DNA from: Rhodopirellula europaea 6C
GTDB taxonomy: Bacteria; Planctomycetota; Planctomycetia; Pirellulales; Pirellulaceae
Reading direction: 5' to 3'
Length of the DNA: 64,000 nucleotides
Assembly: GCF_000338295.1 (NCBI RefSeq)
Contig: NZ_ANMO01000216.1
Coordinates: forward strand, 331,382 to 395,381
Numbering within the stretch: position 1 is the stretch's first letter; every line of letters starts with the position of its first letter. The position numbers and the translations under genes were made by a program. Below the pieces are notes generated by a model, which was not told the origin of the DNA, searched no databases, and was given only the letters and a program-made list of their open reading frames with translations. Positions 18,006-27,274 of this stretch are shown piece after piece.

Positions 18006-19022
18006 ATCGCTCGTGCTGGCTTCTTCGAGGCTCTCTTGGACTTCGCGGCCGGCGGTCCAGTAAAAGATCGTCCCGATGATCGCCATCACGACTTTGACCA
18101 GTTCAAACGCCAAGGCGACCAAGGTTCCTGATGCGTCCGTCGTTGTCGCGGGAACGATGTGGTACAGCGTTTCGATGGTCACTTCCAAGACACCGACACC
18201 GGCGGGAGTCAGCGGCAATGCCGACATCAGCATGCCGATTGGGACGATGACAAAGTGTTCGGCCAAGGTTGGCGGCAGGTCGTACATCGAGACCGCAATC
18301 AGATACATGCTGATCACCAGCAGTCCTTGTACGACAACACTCATCACAAGCGACGATGCAAACGCCCAGGGGTGATGATGGAACATCCGTAGCGGCGGGC
18401 CGACGTGCTTGATCAGCGAACCGACCATGGGAAGTTTCTCGCCACGTTGCAGCAGCGTGTCGACGAACTTGCCACCGAAGACCAGCATCGCCAGGATGGC
18501 CGAGCCGACCGAAAGCAACACGATGGTGATGACCTTGATGTCATCGATTGTGATGCCATTGAATTCGAACGGGTCTTGTGACTGATGAAGCAGCAGACCA
18601 CCGGAGACGAGCAACAGCAGGCCGTATAAACCCGCCCCTCGGTCAACGACCACGGAGGCGACGGCGGCAATGCGTTTTCCCGGTGAACGTCTGGCGAGGA
18701 ACACCGCCTTGAATAGGTCTCCGCCCACGCTGCCGGCCGAGACAAAACTCAGCAGAAAGCAAATCGAACTCAAACGCATCGCTTCCAATAGGCTGAGTGG
18801 GATGCCTTGGCAGCGAACCAAAACCCACCAACGGACAAACGAAACCAGCAGCGCGCAAATCGCAACCGCGAGCGCACCAACCAACAAAGGCATGTTGATG
18901 GATCGGGCCGTCAGGTCATCCCACTGAGCAGGTTCGATGCGGCTGAGCAGAAACCAAATGATGGCGACTGGAACCGCGAATTTGACCAGGATGATCGCGT
19001 AGCGTTGAAAGTGTTCGGGCAT
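17979..19022 (-). CDS. YbhN/UPF0104 (lysylphosphatidylglycerol synthase TM-like) membrane protein
   Basis: A protein of 347 residues with seven to eight hydrophobic segments. The family motif region SFVRWWVLVRCQG, LLSFVSAGSVGGDLFKA and the later PLTPAGVGVLE are typical of the LPG-synthase transmembrane domain (DUF2156-less, flippase-like). Family members act in lipid transfer or flipping, or are uncharacterised. It follows the cyclase gene on the same strand with a 53-base gap and overlaps dgkA at its 3' end. The C-terminus is short, acidic and polar. Confidence 0.8.
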   Translation of the reverse strand: MPEHFQRYAIILVKFAVPVAIIWFLLSRIEPAQWDDLTARSINMPLLVGALAVAICALLVSFVRWWVLVRCQGIPLSLLEAMRLSSICFLLSFVSAGSVGGDLFKAVFLARRSPGKRIAAVASVVVDRGAGLYGLLLLVSGGLLLHQSQDPFEFNGITIDDIKVITIVLLSVGSAILAMLVFGGKFVDTLLQRGEKLPMVGSLIKHVGPPLRMFHHHPWAFASSLVMSVVVQGLLVISMYLIAVSMYDLPPTLAEHFVIVPIGMLMSALPLTPAGVGVLEVTIETLYHIVPATTTDASGTLVALAFELVKVVMAIIGTIFYWTAGREVQESLEEASTSDSDTEQAAV

Positions 19023-19075
19023 GCCGGCAAGAATAATTCGAGGTGAACGCTTCGGATAGGCGATGCGTTCTCGTT

Positions 19076-20746
19076 TCAGGAATGCCCCGGTGTGTTCTGC
19101 AAATCTTGGTCGGAGATCGCCGTTTTTGAAGTCGACGCATGCCTGTCGTCGACTTGATCAGAATCGCCAGTTCCATTTGGAGTTTCGGGGTGATCGGCGA
19201 CCGCATAGACCGCCAAAGCGGTTGTTTTGCCTTTGACCATCTGCTCGGGCAACGCGGTCGCGGGAAAGGACTCCGGCAACATCGCTCGCGTGCACTGCGT
19301 GATCAGCAGGGAGTGGCCCAGCGGCTTCGTCAGCGATTCGACTCGCGAGGCGATGTTCACCGTGTCGCCAATCGCGGTGTATTCCTGGCGTTTGGGGGAA
19401 CCGATGCAGCCCACCACGGCCGGCCCGGTGTTGATGCCAATTCCAATTGCGAAATCTTCCCAACCGGCATCTTGCATCATGGTTTTCTTGTTCGCCATCG
19501 ACGCCGCCAGTTCTTGGCCCGCCGCGACTGCTTTGGCGCCGTGATCGATGGCACTGCCGCCGACACCAAAGATCGCCATGAAGCCATCGCCCAAGAACTT
19601 GTTCACCATGCCGCCGTGAGATTCGATGACTTCCACCGCTTCTTGGAAAAACACGTTCAGTGCTTGAACGACTTGCGTCGGTGAGAGCTTGGATGATTGG
19701 CGGGTGAAATTGCGGACGTCGACGAACATCACCGAGATGACTTGTTCGCTGCCGTTGAGGCCATCGCTTTGGTTCATGATCTGTTTGGCGGCTTCGCGGC
19801 CGACATGACGACCAAAAGTCTCCTGCAGTTTCTGGCGATGCTGCAATCCGTCGACCATCCGGTTGAATCGTTCGATCAAGTGCCCAAAGTCGTCGCTGCG
19901 AAGAAGCTTGACGCGGACGTCCAGGTTCCCTCGAGCGACGCTGGATGCCGCGCGTTGCAACTGCATCACAGGAGCGGTGACCCATCGGCCGAGCATCCAA
20001 CTGGTGATCAGCCCAAACGCGATCGCAACAACTCCGACGGTGACGCCAAACATCGGTGACAAGTTGGCTGCGTCGGGCACGATCAACAGCATCACCAGCG
20101 AGATCACGGGACAGACAACCGCGGAGAAAGCCCACAGGATTCCGCGGGCTCGGATGCTGAGCGGAACCGCGCCGGGAACGTTGGCTGGATTGCTGTCTTG
20201 GAAGAAGACGGGAAATAGTGTGGCTTGAGCGGTGAGTTCGACGGCGAAAAAACTCTGCGTGACCGCGATCAGGGACGCGATCACAAACGAGGTGATCAAG
20301 TGCCAAACGACCAACCCAGACAAGGGTTCACCCGCGGATGCGATTGCGAGTGGGAAGATGGGGATGCAGGACAGCCACCCGATCGCGGCGACCAACAAAA
20401 ACCACCACGGCAAATGGATCACTCGTCGACGGGCAGCGGCGAGGGTTTCTGGGGCGACTGGTTGATGATCCAAAAGAGCCCGGTGGACTCGACGCAGTTG
20501 CCAGAGTGGAACGACGTAACAGGCGATCGCCACCGGATACACGAACAGGTTGAAAACCTGCCAGCAGGCATGAAATCGGTCCATTTGAGCCGGCGACAGC
20601 AGCGGCTGAATCTGCGTTTGGTTGTAGAGAATGTTGAAGACGCTGCCGATCACATTCGCGACGATCGGCGAGACCCCGACGAGAAACATCGCGTGACATT
20701 GAGCCCAGGTCCAGCGGCGAGGCGATTCGGCGGGTGGTGGCGACAT
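19076..20746 (-). CDS. Membrane-bound class III adenylate/guanylate cyclase with HAMP domain
   Basis: A protein of 556 residues from ATG 20746 (MSPPPAESPRR). About six hydrophobic segments occupy residues 15-250. A HAMP domain spans roughly 250-305 (GRWVTAPVMQLQRAASSVARGN). The class III cyclase domain follows, with metal-binding aspartates D343 (VMFVDVRNFT) and D387 (KFLGDGFMAIFG) and the YTAIGDTVNIASR motif used for purine and transition-state contacts. This is a complete active-site set, so cAMP (less likely cGMP) synthesis is expected, controlled by a membrane sensor of unknown ligand. The C-terminal ~40 residues are polar and non-conserved. It is divergent from the small exported protein gene at 20919. 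Confidence 0.85.
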   Translation of the reverse strand: MSPPPAESPRRWTWAQCHAMFLVGVSPIVANVIGSVFNILYNQTQIQPLLSPAQMDRFHACWQVFNLFVYPVAIACYVVPLWQLRRVHRALLDHQPVAPETLAAARRRVIHLPWWFLLVAAIGWLSCIPIFPLAIASAGEPLSGLVVWHLITSFVIASLIAVTQSFFAVELTAQATLFPVFFQDSNPANVPGAVPLSIRARGILWAFSAVVCPVISLVMLLIVPDAANLSPMFGVTVGVVAIAFGLITSWMLGRWVTAPVMQLQRAASSVARGNLDVRVKLLRSDDFGHLIERFNRMVDGLQHRQKLQETFGRHVGREAAKQIMNQSDGLNGSEQVISVMFVDVRNFTRQSSKLSPTQVVQALNVFFQEAVEVIESHGGMVNKFLGDGFMAIFGVGGSAIDHGAKAVAAGQELAASMANKKTMMQDAGWEDFAIGIGINTGPAVVGCIGSPKRQEYTAIGDTVNIASRVESLTKPLGHSLLITQCTRAMLPESFPATALPEQMVKGKTTALAVYAVADHPETPNGTGDSDQVDDRHASTSKTAISDQDLQNTPGHS

Positions 20747-20918
20747 CGGGCGTTTCAACGCGAAATGGACGGGCAATCTGGGCAGGTTGCTGGTGGACGT
20801 CGGCAGTGTAGCGTTTCTTTGCCAGCCCCTCATAATTGGGTGCATGAATTGCTATGGTGGAGATCCTGAGATCGAATCCAATCGATTTCCTATCATTCGT
20901 CCTTCCACGAGGTGCTCC

Positions 20919-21518
20919 ATGTCCGTTTTGAATCGGTGTGTTCTCAATCGTTGTGTCGTCACTTTGGCCCTGCCAGCGTTCCTGTTCGTCGCTGTCGCGT
21001 GCCAAACCAACGTTCAAGCTCAAGACGCCGCCACGGCGAAACCTGTCACGGTGGATGTCTTTGGTGCGGGAACATTGGAAGTGCCCGAATCGTTTAAGAA
21101 AACGACCCCTCGCAGCCGGATCGTCGAGCACGAATTCGCGGTCAAAGACGGTGAAGGCGACGATGCACCGTCAGCTCGCATCACGATGATGGCAGCGGGT
21201 GGAGACGTCAAAGCCAACCTGGATCGATGGAAGAATCAATTCAGCGGCTCGAACAAGAAAGTCGCTGAGACCGAAGTGAAGAAGGAAGGTGATTGGGAAA
21301 CGCACGTAATCGAAGTCTCGGGCACCTTCACCGAAACCATGGGCGGCGGACCGTTCTCCGGCGGGCGAAAGGTCCAACGCGAAAATTACAAGATGATGGG
21401 GGCGATCTTGGTGCACCCAGAGGGCCGCAAGTACTTCGTGAAGATGTATGGCCCCATCGCTTTGATCGAATCGAACCGCGATCTTTTCAAGAAGATGATT
21501 GCTTCGATCGACGAGTGA
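20919..21518 (+). CDS. Exported hypothetical protein
   Basis: A protein of 199 residues. The start at ATG 20919 is supported by a GAGGTG ribosome site just upstream and by the signal peptide that follows (CVVTLALPAFLFVAVA, cleavage near VQA-QD). The mature part is a compact, charged domain of about 160 residues with SRIVEHEFAV, ARITMMAAGGDVKANLDRW, GTFTETMGGGPFSGG and YFVKMYGP. This pattern recurs, to my memory, in planctomycete exported proteins that have no function assigned. A Cys at residue 27 (VACQT) could also make it a lipoprotein, though the lipobox is poor. Confidence 0.75.
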   Translation: MSVLNRCVLNRCVVTLALPAFLFVAVACQTNVQAQDAATAKPVTVDVFGAGTLEVPESFKKTTPRSRIVEHEFAVKDGEGDDAPSARITMMAAGGDVKANLDRWKNQFSGSNKKVAETEVKKEGDWETHVIEVSGTFTETMGGGPFSGGRKVQRENYKMMGAILVHPEGRKYFVKMYGPIALIESNRDLFKKMIASIDE

Positions 21519-21606
21519 AAACGTTTGACTTGACGTGTCGTTCTTGATCGCAGCGACACTTTTGACCCCCCGGCTCTTTTGGTCGTTCCTTTCGGACATT
21601 GATCCT

Positions 21607-23115
21607 TTGAACACGCAAAGTTTTTTGGAACATCACGGCATCGCTCGCAACCCGTTCGCGGAGGAGGATGCGCAGACCGACCCGGTGTTCAAGCAGCACT
21701 GCATCCAAAATGCGTACCACCCTGCTTGGGACAAGGTGTATGGGGACCCAACCGAGCCGGCGACGGCGATCATCTTTGGGCCAAAGGGCAGCGGCAAAAC
21801 CGCGATGCGATTGCAGGTCGATCGGCATCTGGTGCATTTCAATGCCCAGAACCCGGACGGCCGCGTTTACATCATTCGATATGACGACTTCAATCCGTTC
21901 CTGGATCACTTCTGCGAACGATTGGGACGCCGGGCGTCTCGCAAGCCTGAGAAGGCTCTCGATGCGTGGCGTTTATGGGATCACATGGATGCGATCTTGT
22001 GTTTGGGAGTGACCGAACTGGTCGACCAGGTATTGTTGGAAAGCGATACGCATCGTCCAAAAGCTGACAACGGCAATCGAATCGACACAGCCAAACTCTC
22101 CAAGCTCGATCGCAACGACGCTCGCGATTTGTTGCTGCTGGCGGCTTCCTACGATCAATCGACCTCGTCGACATTTTCGGGGCGGTTTGAGCAACTGCGC
22201 AAGCGATTGGGGTACGCAAACTGGACTTCGTCGCTGGATTTCTGGTTCGCGATCGTTTGGTGCGTGCTGGTTGTGGGAGTGTTCGGTTGGTTGTTTTGGG
22301 CCTCCGTTGATGACGAAGGTGTGCGGACATGGAATTGGCTCTGGTTCATTCCGGTGCTGTGCTTCTTTGGCAAACTGCCGTATCTGATTCGTTGGTGCCG
22401 CAACCAATTCGCCGCGATGGGAATTCATCGCCACATGCGGGTTGGAAAACGAGAGACGTCATCGGTTCGCAAGGTCCTGATGCAGTTCCCGGCAAAGGAA
22501 CTCGCCAGCCAGCCGTTGCCGCGTTACGACCGAACCGACGACCGCTATGAGTTGCTTCGGAAGTTTCAATCGCTGCTGGGGCGGTTGGGTTTCGACGGCG
22601 TGATCGTTTTGATGGACCGAGTCGATGAGCCTCACATGACGGGTGGAAAGCCCGCGCTGATGCGTCGTTTTGTGTGGCCACTGCTGGACAACAAATTGCT
22701 GAAGCACCCCGGGTTGGGGTTCAAGCTGATGTTGCCCGAAGAGCTTTACCGCGACACCGAACGCGAAACGCGTGAATTTCACGAGCGAGCCCGGTTGGAC
22801 AAGCAAAACGTCATTCCGGCTTTCTCGTGGACGGGCGAATCGTTGTATGACCTGACGCGTTCACGCATGATTGCGTGCGCGGCGGAGGGAAAGCATCCCG
22901 ATCCGAAGGAATTGTTCGACGATTCGTTGTCGTATGAGCGGATGCTGACCGCGTTTGAGTCGTTACGAGTGCCCCGGCATTTGTTCCGTTTTTTGTACCG
23001 CGTGCTGGCCGAACACTGCAATCAGTTCACTGATGCGGCCCCCAAGTACAAGATCGACGCATCCACGTTCGAAACTTCCTTGGCGGTTTACGTTCGTGAG
23101 ATGGAACGGGTATGA
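21607..23115 (+). CDS. P-loop ATPase with internal membrane segments, unknown function
   Basis: A protein of 502 residues if TTG 21607 (MNTQSFLEHHGIARNPF) is used; a GTG at 21535 would add 24 residues. The start LEHHGIARNPFAEEDA is of the kind seen at the N-terminus of ExeA/TniB-like AAA proteins. Walker A is GPKGSGKTA (residues ~60-68), and a Walker-B-like VIVLMDRVDEPH lies near 337. Two hydrophobic helices (FAIVWCVLVVGVFGWLFW and LWFIPVLCFFGKLPYLI) sit between them, at roughly 216-265, so the ATPase domain would be split by a membrane hairpin. I do not recognise a named family. It stands alone, 88 bases after the exported protein gene. Confidence 0.75.
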   Translation: MNTQSFLEHHGIARNPFAEEDAQTDPVFKQHCIQNAYHPAWDKVYGDPTEPATAIIFGPKGSGKTAMRLQVDRHLVHFNAQNPDGRVYIIRYDDFNPFLDHFCERLGRRASRKPEKALDAWRLWDHMDAILCLGVTELVDQVLLESDTHRPKADNGNRIDTAKLSKLDRNDARDLLLLAASYDQSTSSTFSGRFEQLRKRLGYANWTSSLDFWFAIVWCVLVVGVFGWLFWASVDDEGVRTWNWLWFIPVLCFFGKLPYLIRWCRNQFAAMGIHRHMRVGKRETSSVRKVLMQFPAKELASQPLPRYDRTDDRYELLRKFQSLLGRLGFDGVIVLMDRVDEPHMTGGKPALMRRFVWPLLDNKLLKHPGLGFKLMLPEELYRDTERETREFHERARLDKQNVIPAFSWTGESLYDLTRSRMIACAAEGKHPDPKELFDDSLSYERMLTAFESLRVPRHLFRFLYRVLAEHCNQFTDAAPKYKIDASTFETSLAVYVREMERV

Positions 23116-23331
23116 CGCTGGAATGGGAAAAAAGTTAGAATTCGGGTCAGTTTCCTAACCGGATTGATCGATACAATCCGTAAAGTCCACCACTTTTTGC
23201 TGGCTCTCTCGCCCGTGCGGTTGCTTACCGGCAAATTCTCACCCTCTTTTCGATTCGACTGAGCTTTCAACTGCCCTTAAGGCAGGCTGAGTCGACCCGC
23301 TTGAACGTCCCGAAAGGGCGATTTCGCATCC
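23116..23331 (+). promoter_or_regulatory. Leader/promoter region of the kor operon
   Basis: 216 bases without a gene upstream of korA. It contains two short stems close to the start, CTGCC-CTTAA-GGCAG near 23273 and GTCCC-GAAA-GGGC near 23309. A long untranslated leader is likely; no known riboswitch was recognised. Confidence 0.35.
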
Positions 23332-25215
23332 ATGACCACTTCTACGCCGACCACCAACAAAAAAATCGAATCCGTACCGGGGATCACTGTTCGCTTGTGC
23401 GGTGACTCGGGTGACGGAATGCAGCTTTTGGGCACGCAGTTGACCAACACCTCGGCGTTGGCAGGCAACGACGTGGCTACCTTCCCCGATTTCCCCGCTG
23501 AGATTCGGGCCCCACGGGGCACCCGGGCTGGGGTTTCTGGGTTCCAGGTTCAATTCGCGAGCGAGGCGATCTTCACGCCCGGCGACACCCTGGACGCTTT
23601 GGTGGTGATGAACCCCGCGGCCATGGTCACCAACATTGGTGATCTTCGCAAAGGCGGAATCCTGATCGCCAACGAAGACGGTTTCAACGAGAAGGAATAC
23701 AAACTCGCCAAGGTCGAGAGCAATCCGCTCGAAGCCGACGTGATCGACCAATCTTATCGGGTCGTGAAGGTCGCGATGACCAAGCTGACTCGTGCGGCCG
23801 TCGCCGAACACGGTTTGTCGACCAAGATCGCCGATCGCTGCAAGAACTTCTTCGCGATGGGATTGGTGTACTGGTTGTTCGGGCGTTCGCTCGATCCAAC
23901 GCTGCGATTCATCGAAGCCAAATTTGGCAAGAAGCCAGATGTTGCCGCGGCCAACGTGGCGGCTCTTCGTGCCGGTTGGGCGTACGGTGAAACGACCGAA
24001 GAATTCAGCGAAAGCTATCAAGTCGAAGCCGCGGAATTGGAACCGGGCACCTATCGCAACATCATGGGCAACCAAGCCCTGGCGTGGGGTTTGATTGCAG
24101 CATCAAAGATCAGCAACAAAGAGATGTTCTACGGAACGTATCCCATCACGCCCGCCTCGGATATTTTGCATGAGCTGACCAAGTTCAAGAACTTTGGCGT
24201 TCGCACGTTTCAAGCCGAAGACGAAATCGCCGCGATTGGTGCAACCATCGGAGCAGCGTTTGGCGGCACGATGGCGGTCACCGCCAGCAGTGGTCCTGGT
24301 ATCGCCCTGAAGGGCGAAGCGATGGGATTGGGCGTGATGTTGGAATTGCCGATGATCGTGATCAACGTTCAACGCGGCGGACCCAGCACCGGATTGCCTA
24401 CCAAGACCGAGCAAAGCGATTTGTTGCAAGTCATGTTCGGCCGCAACGGGGAAGCTCCGATGCCGGTCCTGGCACCACGTTCGCCCGGCGATTGTTTCGC
24501 GATGGCCGTGGAAGCATGGCGGATCGCGACGGAATGCATGGTTCCCGTGATGTTGTTGTCCGATGGTTACATCGCCAACGGCAGTGAGCCATGGAAGATT
24601 CCGGACATGGATGAATTGCCAACAATCAGTTGCAGCCATCCGGAAGAACAAACCGGCGATGGTCCATTCTTGCCGTACGCTCGCAACGAGAATCTGGCAC
24701 GTCCTTGGGCGATTCCTGGAACGCCCGAATTGATGCACCGCGTCGGCGGGTTGGAAAAGGAAGATGGCACGGGCAACGTGTCCTACGATCCTGCCAACCA
24801 CCAACACATGTGCGACACTCGCGCTGCCAAGGTCGCGAAGATTGCCGAACGGATTCCAGAACAAGATGTCAACGGCGAAACGTCGGGCGATGTCTTGGTG
24901 GTTTCTTGGGGCGGAACGTATGGTGCCTGCCACACGGCGGTCAATCGTTGTCGCCAAGCCGGTCACTCGGTGTCCCATGCCCACATTCGCTACGTCAATC
25001 CGTTGCCTCGCAACATCGGCACGTTGCTGAAGTCGTTCAAAACGGTCGTCGTGCCGGAATTGAACTCGGGGCAACTGCGAATGCTGCTTCGTGCCGAGTA
25101 TCTCGTGGACTGCATTGGGATCAACAAAATCCAAGGCAAACCGTTTGCTGTTTCCGAATTGGTGGAAGCCATCAGCAAACACACTTCGACGCATTCACAG
25201 AGCAAAGCGGGTTAG
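23332..25215 (+). CDS. korA: 2-oxoacid:ferredoxin oxidoreductase, fused gamma-alpha subunit (KorA)
   Basis: A protein of 627 residues. The N-terminal ~190 residues are the gamma domain (VRLCGDSGDGMQLLG, PDFPAEIRAP). The alpha domain follows (YGTYPITPASDILHEL, FQAEDEIAAIGATIGAAFGG, TASSGPGIALKGEAMGL, RGGPSTGLPTKTEQSDL). The C-terminal transketolase-like domain is DVLVVSWGGTYGA to FKTVVVPELNSGQL. This gamma-alpha fusion of about 630 residues, paired with a ~340-residue beta subunit, is the oxygen-tolerant KorAB type, which converts 2-oxoglutarate and CoA to succinyl-CoA with reduced ferredoxin, replacing the dehydrogenase complex. Assignment to 2-oxoglutarate rather than pyruvate rests on this architecture and on the gdhA neighbour. 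First gene of a four-gene cluster. Confidence 0.88.
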   Translation: MTTSTPTTNKKIESVPGITVRLCGDSGDGMQLLGTQLTNTSALAGNDVATFPDFPAEIRAPRGTRAGVSGFQVQFASEAIFTPGDTLDALVVMNPAAMVTNIGDLRKGGILIANEDGFNEKEYKLAKVESNPLEADVIDQSYRVVKVAMTKLTRAAVAEHGLSTKIADRCKNFFAMGLVYWLFGRSLDPTLRFIEAKFGKKPDVAAANVAALRAGWAYGETTEEFSESYQVEAAELEPGTYRNIMGNQALAWGLIAASKISNKEMFYGTYPITPASDILHELTKFKNFGVRTFQAEDEIAAIGATIGAAFGGTMAVTASSGPGIALKGEAMGLGVMLELPMIVINVQRGGPSTGLPTKTEQSDLLQVMFGRNGEAPMPVLAPRSPGDCFAMAVEAWRIATECMVPVMLLSDGYIANGSEPWKIPDMDELPTISCSHPEEQTGDGPFLPYARNENLARPWAIPGTPELMHRVGGLEKEDGTGNVSYDPANHQHMCDTRAAKVAKIAERIPEQDVNGETSGDVLVVSWGGTYGACHTAVNRCRQAGHSVSHAHIRYVNPLPRNIGTLLKSFKTVVVPELNSGQLRMLLRAEYLVDCIGINKIQGKPFAVSELVEAISKHTSTHSQSKAG

Positions 25216-25288
25216 GCGTTCGCCAATCTGCTCGCTTTCGTCGTCGTTCAACTTTGCCAAAATCATCCCCACACAATCATTCAATCCT

Positions 25289-26302
25289 ATGAATCTTCCT
25301 GTCCTTAAGGCCGCTGACTTCGCCTCCGATCAAGACGTTCGCTGGTGCCCAGGTTGCGGTGACTATTCGATTCTCGCTCAGATGAAAAAGATCCTGCCGG
25401 ATCTTGGTGTGCCTCGCGAGAAGACTGTGTTCGTCAGCGGCATCGGTTGCAGTAGCCGATTCCCGTATTACATGAACACCTATGGCATGCACAGCATCCA
25501 CGGTCGTGCACCAACATTTGCGACCGGGCTGAAGTCGACCCGCCCCGATTTGATGGTGTGGGTCATCACCGGTGATGGCGATGCGTTGTCGATCGGTGGC
25601 AACCACTTCATCCACTGCTTGCGTCGTAACCTCGACGTCAACATCGTTCTGTTCAACAACCGGATCTATGGTCTGACGAAGGGGCAGTACAGCCCAACCA
25701 GCACCGAAGGTCAGGTCACCAAGAGCACGCCAATGGGTGCGATCGATCACCCACTGAGTCCTCTGTCCGTGGCATTGGCCGCTGAAGCCACGTTTGTGGC
25801 ACGTAGCATCGATGCACACGTCCAGCACTTGGGCAAAACGCTCAAGGCGGCTGCCGAGCACAAAGGAACATCACTCGTTGAGGTTTATCAAAACTGCAAC
25901 GTGTTCAACGATGGGGCGATGGCTTACGCACAAGAACGCAAACAGCGTGCGGACAACGTGATCGAATTGGAGCACGGCAAGCCGTTGATCTTTGGTGCCG
26001 AACGCGACAAGGGTATTCGCTTGGTCGGCAGCCATCTCGAAGTCGTCAACACCGCTGACGTCCCAGCCGATGATTTGTTGATTCATGATGCACATGATCC
26101 GAATCCATCGATCCAAATGATGTTGGCACGCATGCGATATCCCGACATGCCAGAACCAATCGGTGTTCTGCGCAGTGTTGCTGGAGTGGCGACGTACAAC
26201 GATCAAATCAACGAGCAAGTCACGCAAGCCAAAGCGGCACGCGGCGAAGGCGATCTGTCTAAGCTGTTCCGTAGCGGCGATACATGGGAGGTTACAGCCT
26301 GA
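25289..26302 (+). CDS. korB: 2-oxoacid:ferredoxin oxidoreductase beta subunit (KorB)
   Basis: A protein of 337 residues from ATG 25289. Cysteines C20 and C23 (WCPGCGDY), C54 (GIGCSSR) and C203 (YQNCNVFNDG) match the four ligands of the [4Fe-4S] cluster. The thiamine-diphosphate motif runs from GDGDALSIGGNH (residues 95-106) to VLFNNRIYGLTKGQYSPT. It forms the catalytic heterodimer with KorA, whose gene ends 73 bases upstream. No separate ferredoxin (delta) subunit gene is in the cluster. The stop TGA overlaps the cysK ATG by one base. Confidence 0.92.
   Translation: MNLPVLKAADFASDQDVRWCPGCGDYSILAQMKKILPDLGVPREKTVFVSGIGCSSRFPYYMNTYGMHSIHGRAPTFATGLKSTRPDLMVWVITGDGDALSIGGNHFIHCLRRNLDVNIVLFNNRIYGLTKGQYSPTSTEGQVTKSTPMGAIDHPLSPLSVALAAEATFVARSIDAHVQHLGKTLKAAAEHKGTSLVEVYQNCNVFNDGAMAYAQERKQRADNVIELEHGKPLIFGAERDKGIRLVGSHLEVVNTADVPADDLLIHDAHDPNPSIQMMLARMRYPDMPEPIGVLRSVAGVATYNDQINEQVTQAKAARGEGDLSKLFRSGDTWEVTA
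26285..26290 (+). promoter_or_regulatory. Strong Shine-Dalgarno site for cysK
   Basis: GGGAGG lies 11 bases before ATG 26302, inside the last codons of korB. It decides for this start over the in-frame ATG at 26284, which would overlap korB by 19 bases and has no such site. Confidence 0.7.
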
Positions 26303-27243
26303 TGTCTCGAGGAAAAACTTTCGACAACATTGCCCGCGCAATCGGTGAAACCCCGATGGTGCAGATCAATCGCTTGGTGCCTTCGGGTGACGCGACGGTC
26401 TTCGCCAAGTGCGAGTTCTTTCAACCGCTCAACAGCGTGAAGGACCGTATCGGCGTGGCGATGATCGAAGCCGGGGAACGTGATGGAAGCATCAATCCCG
26501 AAACGCACATCATCGAACCCACCAGTGGCAACACCGGAATCGCACTCGCGTTTGTTTGTGCTGCAAAAGGCTACAAACTGACGCTCACGATGCCCGAATC
26601 GATGTCGGTCGAACGCCGCGCGTTGCTGCGAGCGATGGGAGCCAACTTGGTTTTGACGCCGGCTGGTGACGGGATGAAGGGAGCGATCACAACGGCTCAA
26701 GAGTTGGTCAACCAAACCGACAACTCGTTTATGCCACAGCAATTCGAAAACCCATCGAACCCTGCGATCCACGAAGCGACCACCGGCCCTGAAATTTGGG
26801 CTGACACGGATGGCAAGATCGATGCGATCGTTGCCGGTGTTGGAACGGGTGGAACGATCACCGGTGTGGCCCGTTTCCTGAAGAAACAAAACCCAGACTT
26901 CAAAGCATTCGCGGTCGAACCAAAACATTCGCCCGTGATCAGTGGCGGCTCGCCCGGCAAGCACCGAATTCAAGGAATTGGAGCAGGTTTCATTCCCGGA
27001 AACTTGGACACGTCAATCATCGATGACGTTGTCCAGGTCGATGACGAAGATGCTTTCGAATGGGGGCGTCAGCTTGCCAAGCAAGAAGGCATCGTCGCGG
27101 GGATCAGTAGCGGTGCGAACATGTGGGCGGCTGCTCAGATTGCTGCGCGACCCGAGATGAAGGGCAAGCGTATTGTCACCGTGATGTGCAGCTTAGGTGA
27201 ACGTTATCTCAGCACGCCGCTGTTTGGTGACCTAGGTTTGTAG
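26302..27243 (+). CDS. cysK: Cysteine synthase A (O-acetylserine sulfhydrylase)
   Basis: A protein of 313 residues (MSRGKTFDNIARAIGETPM). The pyridoxal-phosphate lysine is K47 in LNSVKDRIG. The substrate loop EPTSGNTGIAL begins near residue 72, the phosphate-binding loop GVGTGGTITGVAR is near 178, and VEPKHSPVISGG and GIGAGFIPGNLD complete the CysK pattern. The enzyme makes cysteine from O-acetylserine and sulfide; the C-terminal region reads as CysK rather than CysM. It is translationally coupled to korB, an unusual neighbour that suggests co-regulation of amino-acid biosynthesis or of Fe-S supply to KorB (inference). Confidence 0.92.
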   Translation: MSRGKTFDNIARAIGETPMVQINRLVPSGDATVFAKCEFFQPLNSVKDRIGVAMIEAGERDGSINPETHIIEPTSGNTGIALAFVCAAKGYKLTLTMPESMSVERRALLRAMGANLVLTPAGDGMKGAITTAQELVNQTDNSFMPQQFENPSNPAIHEATTGPEIWADTDGKIDAIVAGVGTGGTITGVARFLKKQNPDFKAFAVEPKHSPVISGGSPGKHRIQGIGAGFIPGNLDTSIIDDVVQVDDEDAFEWGRQLAKQEGIVAGISSGANMWAAAQIAARPEMKGKRIVTVMCSLGERYLSTPLFGDLGL

Positions 27244-27274
27244 TGGTGTTTATGTCTGAAAACTGGTAGGCAAC

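Noticed and set aside
24103..25194. A 363-codon minus-strand frame inside korA
   Set aside because: Antisense shadow of a conserved gene; no ribosome site or domain.
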